Below, piece after piece: positions 24,006 through 32,063 of a stretch of 64,000 bases of DNA (position 1 is its first letter; the number at the start of each line of letters is the position of its first letter). Made by a program: the position numbers and the translations under genes. This DNA is from Brumimicrobium sp964585545. GTDB lineage: Bacteria > Bacteroidota > Bacteroidia > Flavobacteriales_D > Crocinitomicaceae. Where the stretch lies: the NCBI GenBank assembly GCA_964585545.1, contig CAZPDT010000004.1, forward strand, positions 62,001 to 126,000, read 5' to 3'. Under the pieces are notes generated by a model. It was not told where the DNA came from. It worked only from the letters and a program-made list of their open reading frames with translations, and did not search any database.

Positions 24006-25292
24006 ATGATTAAACTCATAAAAAAAATACTGCCGAATAAACTCAAAGAAGTCATCAAATTAAAGATTAAAATCTTTAGAGTGAACCGCAACTATGATAA
24101 GGAAATAAAAAAAATTAAACATAAAGAGAAAATCAATGTTGCTTTTTTACTTATTAACACATCAATTTGGAAATACCAGCATGTATATTTTTTATTTAAA
24201 AACAATACCAGATATAACCCAGTAGTATTCATTTGTCCTTATATGTTTTATGGAGATCAAAACATGGAGCAAGAAATGGAAAGAGCATATCTGAGTATGG
24301 AGGCAAAGGGATATGATGTAAAAAAAACACGAGACTCTGATGGGGAATGGCTTGATATAAAAAAAGATTTTCAACCCGATTTGGTTTTTTTCTGCACACC
24401 TTATAACCTTTCTTTACCACAGTATAATTTCCATCATTATTTGGACACTTTAACATGTTACGTTCCTTACGGGTTTAATTCGAGCAACCTATTTCATTTT
24501 CATTACAATAAAGAAATTCAGAATTTTTGCTGGCGTTATTTTGTAGAAACACCAATGCATAAAAAATTTGCTCAAAAGCATTCACAACAAAAAGGAAAAA
24601 ATGTTATTGTAACAGGTTTTCCAGGTATGGATGGACTGTTGGATAAGATAATTCCAAAAGATGGAGTATGGAAAAATTCAGAGAAAAATAAAAAGCGAAT
24701 TATTTTTGCTCCACATCACACTATCCCAGACCCCACAGGAAAGTTAAACTATAAAAATCATTTAAATTACTCCACTTTTTTAGATTATGCTGATTTTATG
24801 CTGGAAACAGCAAAAAAATATGAAAATAAAATTAATTTTTCGTTTAAACCACATCCCGTTTTAAGAGATAAATTAAATATGTTATGGGGCGAAAAGAAAA
24901 CGACAAATTATTATCAAAAATGGAAAAACATGAGCAATGGTCAACTCGATGAGGGCAATTATATAGATTTATTTGCAACTTCGGACGCAATGATTCATGA
25001 TTGTGGATCTTTTGTAATGGAATATTTATACACGGGAAAACCAGTATTGTTTTTAATGAAGGGGGAAAAAATAATAGAAGAGTTTAATGAAATGGGGAAA
25101 GAGGCGTTAGAAACGCTTTATCAGGGGCGCAAAAAGAGTCAAGTTATTGATTTTATAGAAAGTGTTGTTTTGCAAGAAAAAGACATTAAAAAAGAGGTGC
25201 GAAACGCTTTTTTTAATCGGGTGGCTCAACCGCCAAATAATGCTTTAGCATCAGAAAATATATACAATTATATCATCAATCAATTCAAATGA
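24006..25292 (+). CDS. TagB/TagF-like glycerophosphotransferase or related GT-B enzyme
   Basis: A 428-residue cytosolic or membrane-associated protein with a very basic N-terminus (residues 1-42). The second half matches CDP-glycerol glycerophosphotransferases: IIFAPHHTIPDPTGKLNY near residue 230, NFSFKPHPVLRDKL, and the C-terminal SDAMIHDCGSFVMEYLYTGK motif, which holds the nucleotide-contact region. Such enzymes add glycerol phosphate or other phosphopolyols from CDP donors. It shares a 4-base overlap with the downstream GT2 gene. A donor other than CDP-glycerol is quite possible. Confidence 0.72.
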   Translation: MIKLIKKILPNKLKEVIKLKIKIFRVNRNYDKEIKKIKHKEKINVAFLLINTSIWKYQHVYFLFKNNTRYNPVVFICPYMFYGDQNMEQEMERAYLSMEAKGYDVKKTRDSDGEWLDIKKDFQPDLVFFCTPYNLSLPQYNFHHYLDTLTCYVPYGFNSSNLFHFHYNKEIQNFCWRYFVETPMHKKFAQKHSQQKGKNVIVTGFPGMDGLLDKIIPKDGVWKNSEKNKKRIIFAPHHTIPDPTGKLNYKNHLNYSTFLDYADFMLETAKKYENKINFSFKPHPVLRDKLNMLWGEKKTTNYYQKWKNMSNGQLDEGNYIDLFATSDAMIHDCGSFVMEYLYTGKPVLFLMKGEKIIEEFNEMGKEALETLYQGRKKSQVIDFIESVVLQEKDIKKEVRNAFFNRVAQPPNNALASENIYNYIINQFK

Positions 25293-26320
25293 AAATATCA
25301 GTTATTACGCCAGTTTACAATGCCGAAAAGGATATAAATAAGTGTATAGAATCTATTCTTAATCAAAGCTTTAAAGATTTTGAATTGATTTTAATTAATG
25401 ATGGCTCAACAGACAATAGTGGGGAAATTTGTGATGAATACACCGAGAAAGATGAGCGCGTAAAAGTTTTTCATCAAGAAAACAAAGGCCCTTCTGCCGC
25501 AAGGAATAAAGGTATTGATGAAATGCAAGGAGATTTTGTTACATTTATTGATGCAGACGATTATGTTGAACCGTTTTATCTCGACAGCTTTATTTCACAT
25601 GGAATTGATATAAAGAACAGTATTGTTTTACAAGGCTATAAATGGGAAAATGATAAAGGAGAAGTCCAAGAGTACACATGTCAACAAAGAAAATATACTG
25701 AATCTGAATATTCCGAGTTGTTTTATTCAACAAACTTTATTCAACGACATCCTTTTGCGTGCATAAAATTGTTTCCTACACATATTATTAAAAACAACTC
25801 TATTTATTTTGACGAAGACATTAGGTTTGGTGAAGATTTTATTTTTGTATTAAAATGTTTAAAACACACAAAAAGTATTTTATGGATTGATAAGGCGGGT
25901 TATCATTACCAATACAACGACAATTCATTAACTCGAACAATATACAATTATGAATCTGAAATTAAAAGATCAAATACTGCCCGAGATTTATTGGCTGAAA
26001 TTGCACAAAAATTTTCCTTTGATGAGAAAACCATCACTTTTCATAAAACATATATAAAACAATATTTTTATAGAGCAGTTTATAGTCTATACCTCAATTA
26101 TCCAAGAAAGAAAAGAAGGGAAAGAGTCGCTTTATTAAGAGAAAACGGAAAAAGCGATAACTTGGAAATAATGACCAAATACAATACGCCCAATACAGGA
26201 TTTACAAAAGGTTTTAAGATTTTGTTTAGCAAGCAACTTTTTAACTTATTGGACCTTTATATTTGGCTTTGGTTTAAGTTGAGAAAAACAGGACTTGAAA
26301 AGTTTTCCAATCGAAAATAA
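25289..26320 (+). CDS. Family 2 glycosyltransferase
   Basis: A 343-residue GT-A enzyme of the GT2 family. The N-terminal 110 residues hold ISVITPVYNAEKDINKCI, LILINDGSTDNSGEIC, HQENKGPSAARNKGID and FIDADDYVEP, with the DAD-type metal and nucleotide-sugar binding motif; GEDFIFVLKCL supplies the probable catalytic acid region near residue 180. The C-terminal part is basic and suited to membrane association. It begins in a 4-base overlap with the glycerophosphotransferase-like gene and closes the plus-strand glycan cluster. Sugar donor and acceptor are not readable. Confidence 0.92.
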   Translation: MKISVITPVYNAEKDINKCIESILNQSFKDFELILINDGSTDNSGEICDEYTEKDERVKVFHQENKGPSAARNKGIDEMQGDFVTFIDADDYVEPFYLDSFISHGIDIKNSIVLQGYKWENDKGEVQEYTCQQRKYTESEYSELFYSTNFIQRHPFACIKLFPTHIIKNNSIYFDEDIRFGEDFIFVLKCLKHTKSILWIDKAGYHYQYNDNSLTRTIYNYESEIKRSNTARDLLAEIAQKFSFDEKTITFHKTYIKQYFYRAVYSLYLNYPRKKRRERVALLRENGKSDNLEIMTKYNTPNTGFTKGFKILFSKQLFNLLDLYIWLWFKLRKTGLEKFSNRK

Positions 26321-26430
26321 TCTCATGAAAAATACGGGTTATCTGATTTGCTTTTGAATAGTTCGGGTTAAAACTTCCTTACGTTATGTAGATTTATTTA
26401 TGAAGAAAGAGCAATGTTTCTTTTTTTTTA

Positions 26431-26438
26431 TACATTTG
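26431..26438 (+). promoter_or_regulatory. -7 element that fixes the DUF177 gene start
   Basis: TACATTTG matches TAnnTTTG and lies 22 bases before the ATG at 26460. Because transcription would begin near 26445, the upstream in-frame ATG at 26400 cannot be used from this promoter, so the shorter protein is preferred. Confidence 0.5.
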
Positions 26439-26459
26439 CACTCCAAATGTTTGAACATT

Positions 26460-26981
26460 ATGAGTTCTAAAGATGAATTTATTATTCCATTTGAGGGGCT
26501 TAAGATAGGTAAGCATAAATTTAAGTTCCATATAAAGGATGCGTTCTTTGAAGGATTGACATATTCAATAATTCAAGGCGGAGACATTAAGGTTGACTTC
26601 GTTTTGGATAAAAAAGAGACAATGATGGTGGCACATTTTGAGATGGAAGGAACCGTTCAAAAATCCTGCGATCGTTGTAATGAACTAATGGATAATCACA
26701 TTGCTGTTTCCCATCAAATTATTTATAAATTTGGAGAGGAGGAAAGTGAAGATGAAAATCTAATAGTTCTTCCTTTGTCGGCATTTGAAATCGACCTTTC
26801 TTCAAATATATATGAATTATTAACAGTAGCTTTGCCAAGCAGAACAATTCATGATGAGGATGAATGCAATGAAGAAATGTTGAGCTTATTGAATAAGTAT
26901 GTTGATTCATCAATAGAGCACACTGATATCCAAGAAGAAGAAATAGATCCTCGGTGGAATCAACTAAAAAAATTGAAATAA
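26460..26981 (+). CDS. DUF177/YceD family protein
   Basis: A 173-residue protein with the YceD features FIIPFEGLKIGKHKFKFHI at the N-terminus, a central SCDRCNELM cysteine pair (CxxC, residues about 70-73), and an acidic C-terminal part ending DPRWNQLKKLK, a common DUF177 ending. YceD is encoded beside rpmF in many bacteria and is linked to large ribosomal subunit RNA accumulation; that context is conserved here, 21 bases before rpmF. An earlier in-frame ATG at 26400 would add 20 residues including a run of phenylalanines, but a promoter element lies between the two starts, so 26460 is chosen. Confidence 0.88.
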   Translation: MSSKDEFIIPFEGLKIGKHKFKFHIKDAFFEGLTYSIIQGGDIKVDFVLDKKETMMVAHFEMEGTVQKSCDRCNELMDNHIAVSHQIIYKFGEEESEDENLIVLPLSAFEIDLSSNIYELLTVALPSRTIHDEDECNEEMLSLLNKYVDSSIEHTDIQEEEIDPRWNQLKKLK

Positions 26982-27002
26982 AAACTTAAAATATAAATTA
27001 AA

Positions 27003-27194
27003 ATGGCAGTACCAAAAAGAAGATCGTCGACAACAAGAAGAGACAAAAGACGAACGCACAAAAAAGCGGTTGCAGCAAATATTGCTACATGTCCAACAAC
27101 AGGACAGCCTCATTTATTTCACCGTGCACATTGGCACGAAGGAAAGCTTTATTATAAAGGTAAGGTAATCGCAGAAAAAGAAGTTGCAGTATAG
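27003..27194 (+). CDS. rpmF: 50S ribosomal protein L32
   Basis: A 63-residue basic ribosomal protein. It starts with the canonical AVPKRRSSTTRRDKRRTHK and carries CPTTGQPHLFHRAH in the middle. Only one cysteine of the four zinc-binding cysteines found in some L32 proteins is present, so this is a zinc-free type. It sits between the DUF177 gene and plsX, the arrangement conserved across many bacteria that couples ribosome and lipid synthesis genes. Confidence 0.97.
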   Translation: MAVPKRRSSTTRRDKRRTHKKAVAANIATCPTTGQPHLFHRAHWHEGKLYYKGKVIAEKEVAV

Positions 27195-27233
27195 TGCTGT
27201 GATTTTATTTCTTATAAAAGTGTTTCCACACTG

Positions 27234-28175
27234 ATGAAATTAGGGTTAGATATTAATGGAGGCGATTTCGCCCCAAAGGCTAATGTCTTAGGAGCGTTAT
27301 TGGCATTGGATGAATTATCGGATGATGTCGAGATAGTGCTTATAGGTGACGAGGAAAAAATCCTTTCTATTTTAAAAGAAAAGAACACCCATTCTGATCG
27401 TTTAACTATTGTTCACGCACCAGAAAACATTACCATGAAGGATCACCCTACGCGCGCTTTACGACAAAAACCCAACAGTTCTATTGCAATAGGTTTTGAA
27501 CTTTTAGCCAATAATAAAATTGATTCCTTTTCGAGTACTGGAAACACAGGGGCAATGTTGGTCGGATCGATGTATAAAGTAAATGCTATTCCCGGTATTA
27601 TTCGTCCGTGTATTACTTCGGTCTTGCCTAAAATTGATGGTGAAAACTCGATTATTCTAGATGTGGGAACCAACGCTGATTGTAAACCAGATGTTTTAAA
27701 TCAATTTGCAATACTCGGTTCCTTATATGCACAAAATGTCATGAACATTGAGCATCCAAAAGTAGCATTATTGAATATTGGAGAAGAAGAAGGAAAAGGC
27801 AATTTACTTACGCAATCTGCCTATAAAATAATGAAAGATTCACAAGACTTTAATTTTGTAGGAAACATTGAAAGTAGAGACCTATTTATAGGAAAAGCAG
27901 ATGTTGTTGTTTGTGATGGATTTACAGGCAATGTGGTGCTAAAAGAAGCGGAAGGAATTTATTCAATTATTAAAGAAAAAGGGCTAAAAGACCCTTATTT
28001 TGATCGCTTTAATTATGAAAATTATGGAGGCACACCTATTTTGGGTATAAATTCTGACGTAATTATTGGTCACGGTATTTCTAATGATGTCGCTGTTAAA
28101 AACATGTTGGGATTAGCTCATGATGTCGCAAAATCAAATTTAACAAATAAGATTAAAGAAGCATTTAAACAATGA
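27234..28175 (+). CDS. plsX: Phosphate acyltransferase PlsX
   Basis: A 313-residue peripheral membrane enzyme that converts acyl-ACP and phosphate to acyl-phosphate, the donor for PlsY in phospholipid synthesis. Family marks include LDINGGDFAPKANVLGALLA at the N-terminus, MKDHPTRALRQKPNSSI, SFSSTGNTGAMLVGS, LDVGTNADCKPDVL, LLNIGEEEGKGN and VCDGFTGNVVLKEAEG. Length is normal. The gene overlaps fabH by 4 bases, so the two are translationally coupled. Part of the DUF177-rpmF-plsX-fabH-accBC unit. Confidence 0.96.
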   Translation: MKLGLDINGGDFAPKANVLGALLALDELSDDVEIVLIGDEEKILSILKEKNTHSDRLTIVHAPENITMKDHPTRALRQKPNSSIAIGFELLANNKIDSFSSTGNTGAMLVGSMYKVNAIPGIIRPCITSVLPKIDGENSIILDVGTNADCKPDVLNQFAILGSLYAQNVMNIEHPKVALLNIGEEEGKGNLLTQSAYKIMKDSQDFNFVGNIESRDLFIGKADVVVCDGFTGNVVLKEAEGIYSIIKEKGLKDPYFDRFNYENYGGTPILGINSDVIIGHGISNDVAVKNMLGLAHDVAKSNLTNKIKEAFKQ

Positions 28176-29161
28176 GTAAGATAACAGCAGCAATTACAGG
28201 TGTTCAAGGATATGTTCCAGAAAAAGTATTAAGCAATTTTGATCTTGAAAAAATGGTTGACACTTCAGATGAATGGATTGTTACCCGCACAGGAATAAAA
28301 GAACGACGCATCCTAGGAGATCGCCCCACTTCTGATATTGGAGTAGAGGCCGTTAATAAACTTTTAGATAAAAAAGGCATAGACCCAAAAGAAATTGATC
28401 TTGTTATTTGTGGAACAATAACTCCAGATTTTATATTTCCCTCTACAGCCAATGTGATTTCTGATCGCACGGGTATGGTCAATGCATGGAGCTTTGACGT
28501 GAACGCTGCATGTTCAGGTTTTATTTATGCATTAACTACAGGCTCACAATTTATAGAGACAGGAAAATATAAAAAAGTAATGGTTATTGGAGCGGATAAA
28601 ATGTCTTCCATAATAGACTATGAAGACCGTTCAACTTGTGTTATTTTTGGTGATGGAGGAGGAGCTGTTCTTTTAGAACCAAACCAGGAGGGATACGGTA
28701 TAATTGATAGTGTTTTACAAAGTGATGGAGCTGGAAGAAAACATTTGTATTTACCTGCAGGGGGAACAGAGCTTCCTACAAGTCATAAAACAATTGATGA
28801 AAGGTTGCATTATGTCCATCAAGACGGTAGACCTGTTTTTAAATCTGCTGTGCAAAATATGGCTGATGTTTCGGTTGAAATAATGGAAAGAAATAATCTA
28901 ACAGCAGAGAACATTGATTGGTTGGTTCCCCACCAAGCCAACTTAAGAATAATAGATGCAACAGCTACTCGAATGGGTTTGTCAAAAGAAAAAGTGATGA
29001 TAAACATTCAAAAGTATGGCAATACAACAGCAGGAACTCTGCCGCTATGTCTTTGGGACTGGGAGCATCAACTGAAGAAAGGAGACAACCTGGTACTTTC
29101 TGCTTTTGGTGGAGGTTTTACTTGGGGATCAATATATATCAAGTGGGCCTACAATTCTTAA
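28172..29161 (+). CDS. fabH: 3-oxoacyl-ACP synthase III (FabH)
   Basis: A 329-residue ketoacyl-ACP synthase III that condenses acetyl-CoA or branched acyl-CoA with malonyl-ACP to start fatty acid chains. The Cys-His-Asn catalytic triad is visible in NAACSGFIYAL (Cys near 113), VPHQANLRI (His near 252) and YGNTTAGTLPL (Asn near 282); the N-terminal TRTGIKERR motif is also present. It overlaps plsX by 4 bases. Bacteroidota often carry more than one FabH; this is the copy in the conserved lipid operon. Confidence 0.96.
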   Translation: MSKITAAITGVQGYVPEKVLSNFDLEKMVDTSDEWIVTRTGIKERRILGDRPTSDIGVEAVNKLLDKKGIDPKEIDLVICGTITPDFIFPSTANVISDRTGMVNAWSFDVNAACSGFIYALTTGSQFIETGKYKKVMVIGADKMSSIIDYEDRSTCVIFGDGGGAVLLEPNQEGYGIIDSVLQSDGAGRKHLYLPAGGTELPTSHKTIDERLHYVHQDGRPVFKSAVQNMADVSVEIMERNNLTAENIDWLVPHQANLRIIDATATRMGLSKEKVMINIQKYGNTTAGTLPLCLWDWEHQLKKGDNLVLSAFGGGFTWGSIYIKWAYNS

Positions 29162-29201
29162 ATAAAATTATGTAAATTTATCTTTTTAAATATTAAAAAT
29201 T

Positions 29202-29732
29202 ATGACTCAAAAGGAAATACAAGAATTAATCAAATATGTTTCTAAATCTGGGGTGACAGAAGTGGAAATAGAAAAAAAAGATTTTAAAATTACAATTAAA
29301 TCTGATTCTAAAAATCCGAAAACAGAGGAGAAAACGGTTTATATCCAACAGCCACAACCTCAATTGCAGCAGATGCCTCAACAAATGGCGGCACCAATGC
29401 CTCAAGCTGCACCAGCACCTGCGCCAACACCCACAGCCAAAGAAGAAAAAGGGACATCATCTTCTGACGCAGGAGTGAGCGAAGACAGTAAATATATTAC
29501 GATAAAATCTCCGATGATTGGAACGTTTTATCGTTCTTCTTCACCAGATAAGCCTGTTTTTGTTGAAGTTGGTGATACAATCAAAGAAGGAGATACCATT
29601 TGTATTGTTGAAGCAATGAAATTGTTTAATGAGATTGAAGCAGAAGTGAATGGTAAAATTGTTAAAGTACTTGTTGATGATGCTTCACCTATTGAATATG
29701 ATCAACCTCTTTTCTTAGTTGATCCAGCTTAA
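29202..29732 (+). CDS. accB: Biotin carboxyl carrier protein of acetyl-CoA carboxylase
   Basis: A 176-residue carrier subunit. Residues 1-45 are the N-terminal helical part with the KDFKITIKS stretch, residues 46-90 a flexible Gln/Pro/Ala-rich linker (PQPQLQQMPQQMAAPMPQAA), and residues 98-176 the biotinyl domain with the biotinylation motif EAMKLFNEI, whose Lys accepts biotin. The carrier shuttles carboxyl groups from biotin carboxylase to carboxyltransferase for malonyl-CoA. It is followed by accC with a 37-base gap. The carboxyltransferase genes accA and accD are not in the window. Confidence 0.97.
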   Translation: MTQKEIQELIKYVSKSGVTEVEIEKKDFKITIKSDSKNPKTEEKTVYIQQPQPQLQQMPQQMAAPMPQAAPAPAPTPTAKEEKGTSSSDAGVSEDSKYITIKSPMIGTFYRSSSPDKPVFVEVGDTIKEGDTICIVEAMKLFNEIEAEVNGKIVKVLVDDASPIEYDQPLFLVDPA

Positions 29733-29769
29733 TTCATTTATTTTAAAGTAGAACTAAAATCTAAGGAGG

Positions 29770-31104
29770 ATGTTCAAAAAAATATTAATCGCCAATAGAG
29801 GTGAAATAGCTCTACGTGTTATTAGAACATGTAAAGAAATGGGAATAAAAACGGTTGCAGTTTATAGTACTGCCGATAAAGACAGTTTGCATGTTCGTTT
29901 TGCAGATGAAGCGGTTTGTATTGGACCGCCCCAAAGTTCTGATTCATACCTGAGTATTCCTAGTATTATTGCAGCCGCTGAAATTACAAATGTTGATGCA
30001 ATTCACCCAGGATACGGCTTTCTTTCTGAAAATGCGAAGTTTTCAAAAGTTTGCCAAGAACACAATATTAAATTCATTGGCGCTACTCCAGAACAAATTG
30101 ATGGAATGGGGGATAAATCAAATGCTAAGGCAACAATGTTAAAAGCTGGAGTTCCTTGTGTACCTGGTTCAAAAGGGCTTATAAAAGATTTGAAAGGGGC
30201 ATTAAAAACAGCAGCAAAAGTGAAATATCCCGTCATGATTAAAGCTACCGCTGGTGGTGGTGGAAAGGGAATTTATGTAGTGTGGAATGATGAAGAAATG
30301 GAAGCTGCATTGGAAAAAGCCCGAAAAGAAGCAAAATCATCTTTTGGAAACGATGGGCTATATATGGAAAAATTCATCGAAGAACCTCGACATATCGAAA
30401 TTCAAATTGCAGGAGATCAATATGGGGGAGTTTGCCATCTTTCCGAAAGAGATTGTTCAATTCAAAGAAGGCATCAAAAACTTTTAGAGGAAACCCCTTC
30501 TCCTTTTATGACAAAAAAATTGCGTAAGGCAATGGGTGCAGCAGCAATTAAAGCTGCAAAAGCAGTCAATTACGAAGGAGTAGGGACGGTTGAGTTTCTT
30601 GTTGATAAAAATCGTGATTTTTACTTTATGGAAATGAATACCCGTATCCAAGTAGAGCACACCATTACAGAAGAGGTTATTAATTTTGACTTAATTAAGG
30701 AACAAATTAAAATTACAGCTGGTGAAAAAATAAGTGGAAAAAACTATGAACCAATTATGCATGCAATCCAATGTAGAATAAATGCTGAGGATCCAATGAA
30801 TGGTTTTCGACCTTCTCCAGGGAAAATAACTGAATACCATGAACCTGGTGGACCGGGAGTTCGGATCGATACTCACGTTTATGCGGGCTATACAATTCCG
30901 CCATATTATGATTCTATGATTGCTAAGTTAATAACAGTTGCACAAACACGTGAAGAGGCAATTCTTAAAATGAAAAGGGCTTTAAGTGAATTTATAATTG
31001 AAGGTGTTAAAAGTACCATTCCTTTCCATCTTAAATTGATGGATGATGAAAACTTTAATAAAGGAAACTTCACAACGAAATTTATGGAGACATTTGAGTT
31101 TTGA
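29770..31104 (+). CDS. accC: Biotin carboxylase subunit of acetyl-CoA carboxylase
   Basis: A 444-residue ATP-grasp enzyme that carboxylates the biotin on AccB using bicarbonate and ATP. Visible motifs: FKKILIANRGEIALRVIRT at the N-terminus, HPGYGFLSENA, the glycine-rich ATP loop MIKATAGGGGKGI near residue 160, EKFIEEPRHIEIQI, ERDCSIQRRHQKLLEE and FMEMNTRIQVEHTITE with catalytic Glu and Arg residues. Length matches AccC. A perfect AGGAGG sequence abuts the ATG with almost no spacing, so it is unlikely to act as a classical ribosome-binding site. This is the last gene of the lipid operon. Confidence 0.97.
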   Translation: MFKKILIANRGEIALRVIRTCKEMGIKTVAVYSTADKDSLHVRFADEAVCIGPPQSSDSYLSIPSIIAAAEITNVDAIHPGYGFLSENAKFSKVCQEHNIKFIGATPEQIDGMGDKSNAKATMLKAGVPCVPGSKGLIKDLKGALKTAAKVKYPVMIKATAGGGGKGIYVVWNDEEMEAALEKARKEAKSSFGNDGLYMEKFIEEPRHIEIQIAGDQYGGVCHLSERDCSIQRRHQKLLEETPSPFMTKKLRKAMGAAAIKAAKAVNYEGVGTVEFLVDKNRDFYFMEMNTRIQVEHTITEEVINFDLIKEQIKITAGEKISGKNYEPIMHAIQCRINAEDPMNGFRPSPGKITEYHEPGGPGVRIDTHVYAGYTIPPYYDSMIAKLITVAQTREEAILKMKRALSEFIIEGVKSTIPFHLKLMDDENFNKGNFTTKFMETFEF

Positions 31105-31247
31105 TGATTTAACAGTGTATTTACAGGACGCAGGTTGGTAAAGCGGAGTCTTTGGTTAACTGATTTATATCAACATTTGGGTCTTTTCTATATGCATTTC
31201 TGTTTTTTCTTTTTTTTTATCTCAAATTTGTATTAAAATACTGATGT

Positions 31248-31697
31248 ATGGGTAATGAAGTGATTCGTCTTACCAAAAGGTTTTCTTTTGAAATGGCACA
31301 TGCCTTATATAATTATGACGGGAAGTGCCGCAATATTCATGGTCATTCCTATAAACTTTTTGTAACAGTTCTTGGAAATATTAATGATGATCCCAATTCT
31401 CCAAAAAATGGAATGGTTTGTGACTTCTCTATCCTCAAAGAAATAGTAGGAAAGCAAATAGTCGATGTTTTTGATCATGCCCTTATTTTAAACAAAGTTG
31501 ATGTAGAAAAACACAGTCTTACTCAAACCAATGCACGAACAATTTTATTTCCCCTTCAACCTACATGCGAAAATTTAATGCTCCACTTTAAAGAGCTCGT
31601 AGAAGCAAAACTGCCCCCAAACCTTTCTTTAATCAATATTAAACTTTTTGAAACAGAAGATTCCTATACGGAATGGGATAAAAATGATCAAGTATAA
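31248..31697 (+). CDS. 6-pyruvoyltetrahydropterin synthase/QueD family protein
   Basis: A 149-residue member of the PTPS/QueD family. The zinc-binding histidines are in FEMAHALYNY and CRNIHGHSYKL (the CxxxHGH motif with the catalytic Cys), and the catalytic relay in DFSILKEIV, DHALILN and LFETEDSYTEW. QueD turns 7,8-dihydroneopterin triphosphate into 6-carboxytetrahydropterin on the way to queuosine. That the window also encodes QueG, the last step of queuosine formation, supports the QueD reading, though a biopterin role cannot be excluded. The gene stands alone between accC and the act operon. Confidence 0.85.
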   Translation: MGNEVIRLTKRFSFEMAHALYNYDGKCRNIHGHSYKLFVTVLGNINDDPNSPKNGMVCDFSILKEIVGKQIVDVFDHALILNKVDVEKHSLTQTNARTILFPLQPTCENLMLHFKELVEAKLPPNLSLINIKLFETEDSYTEWDKNDQV

Positions 31698-31913
31698 AAA
31701 CCACCTCTTTTTTGTTGATAACCTTTTTCCTGTTTTTCCAAAACCACTGTAAAATGTCGTTTTATTAAAAAAAAGATATTAACATAAAAAATTTAAACTT
31801 CCAAAAAGAGAGAAATATCAACGGGAAATTTTTTATTTAAAATATTAACAATTTTTATAAATTGATAATGAACACAGTACGAATATTTATAAGTGTTTCC
31901 GACAAAAAGGAAA

Positions 31914-31955
31914 GGGTTAACCCACTATATAAAGCTATTTAGAATGGTTCTAAAT
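31914..31955. promoter_or_regulatory. Two palindromes upstream of the act-cox operon
   Basis: GGGTTAACCC (31914-31923) is a perfect 10-bp palindrome. ATTTAGAA (31937-31944) and TTCTAAAT (31948-31955) form a perfect 8-3-8 inverted repeat with the spacer TGG. Both lie 57-98 bases upstream of the TAAATTTG box of actA in a 366-bp gene-free interval (31698-32063) that otherwise shows nothing notable. They could be regulator-binding sites; no T run supports a terminator. Confidence 0.4.
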
Positions 31956-32011
31956 TGAATTTTTAAGGTTAAGTATTGTCATCAAACTGTCATTAGATAT
32001 TGATATTCTAC

Positions 32012-32019
32012 TAAATTTG
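32012..32019 (+). promoter_or_regulatory. -7 element for the act-cox operon
   Basis: TAAATTTG fits TAnnTTTG and lies 45 bases before the actA ATG at 32064. A TTG at -33 with normal spacing is not clear, so the promoter may depend on an activator. Confidence 0.4.
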
Positions 32020-32063
32020 CTACCACTTAATATTGTATACAGAGTACAGTATTTTATGAATTT

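Noticed and set aside
29760..29769. AGGAGG as a ribosome-binding site for accC
   Set aside because: The motif abuts the ATG with no spacing, so it cannot act in the usual way; Bacteroidota rarely depend on such sites.
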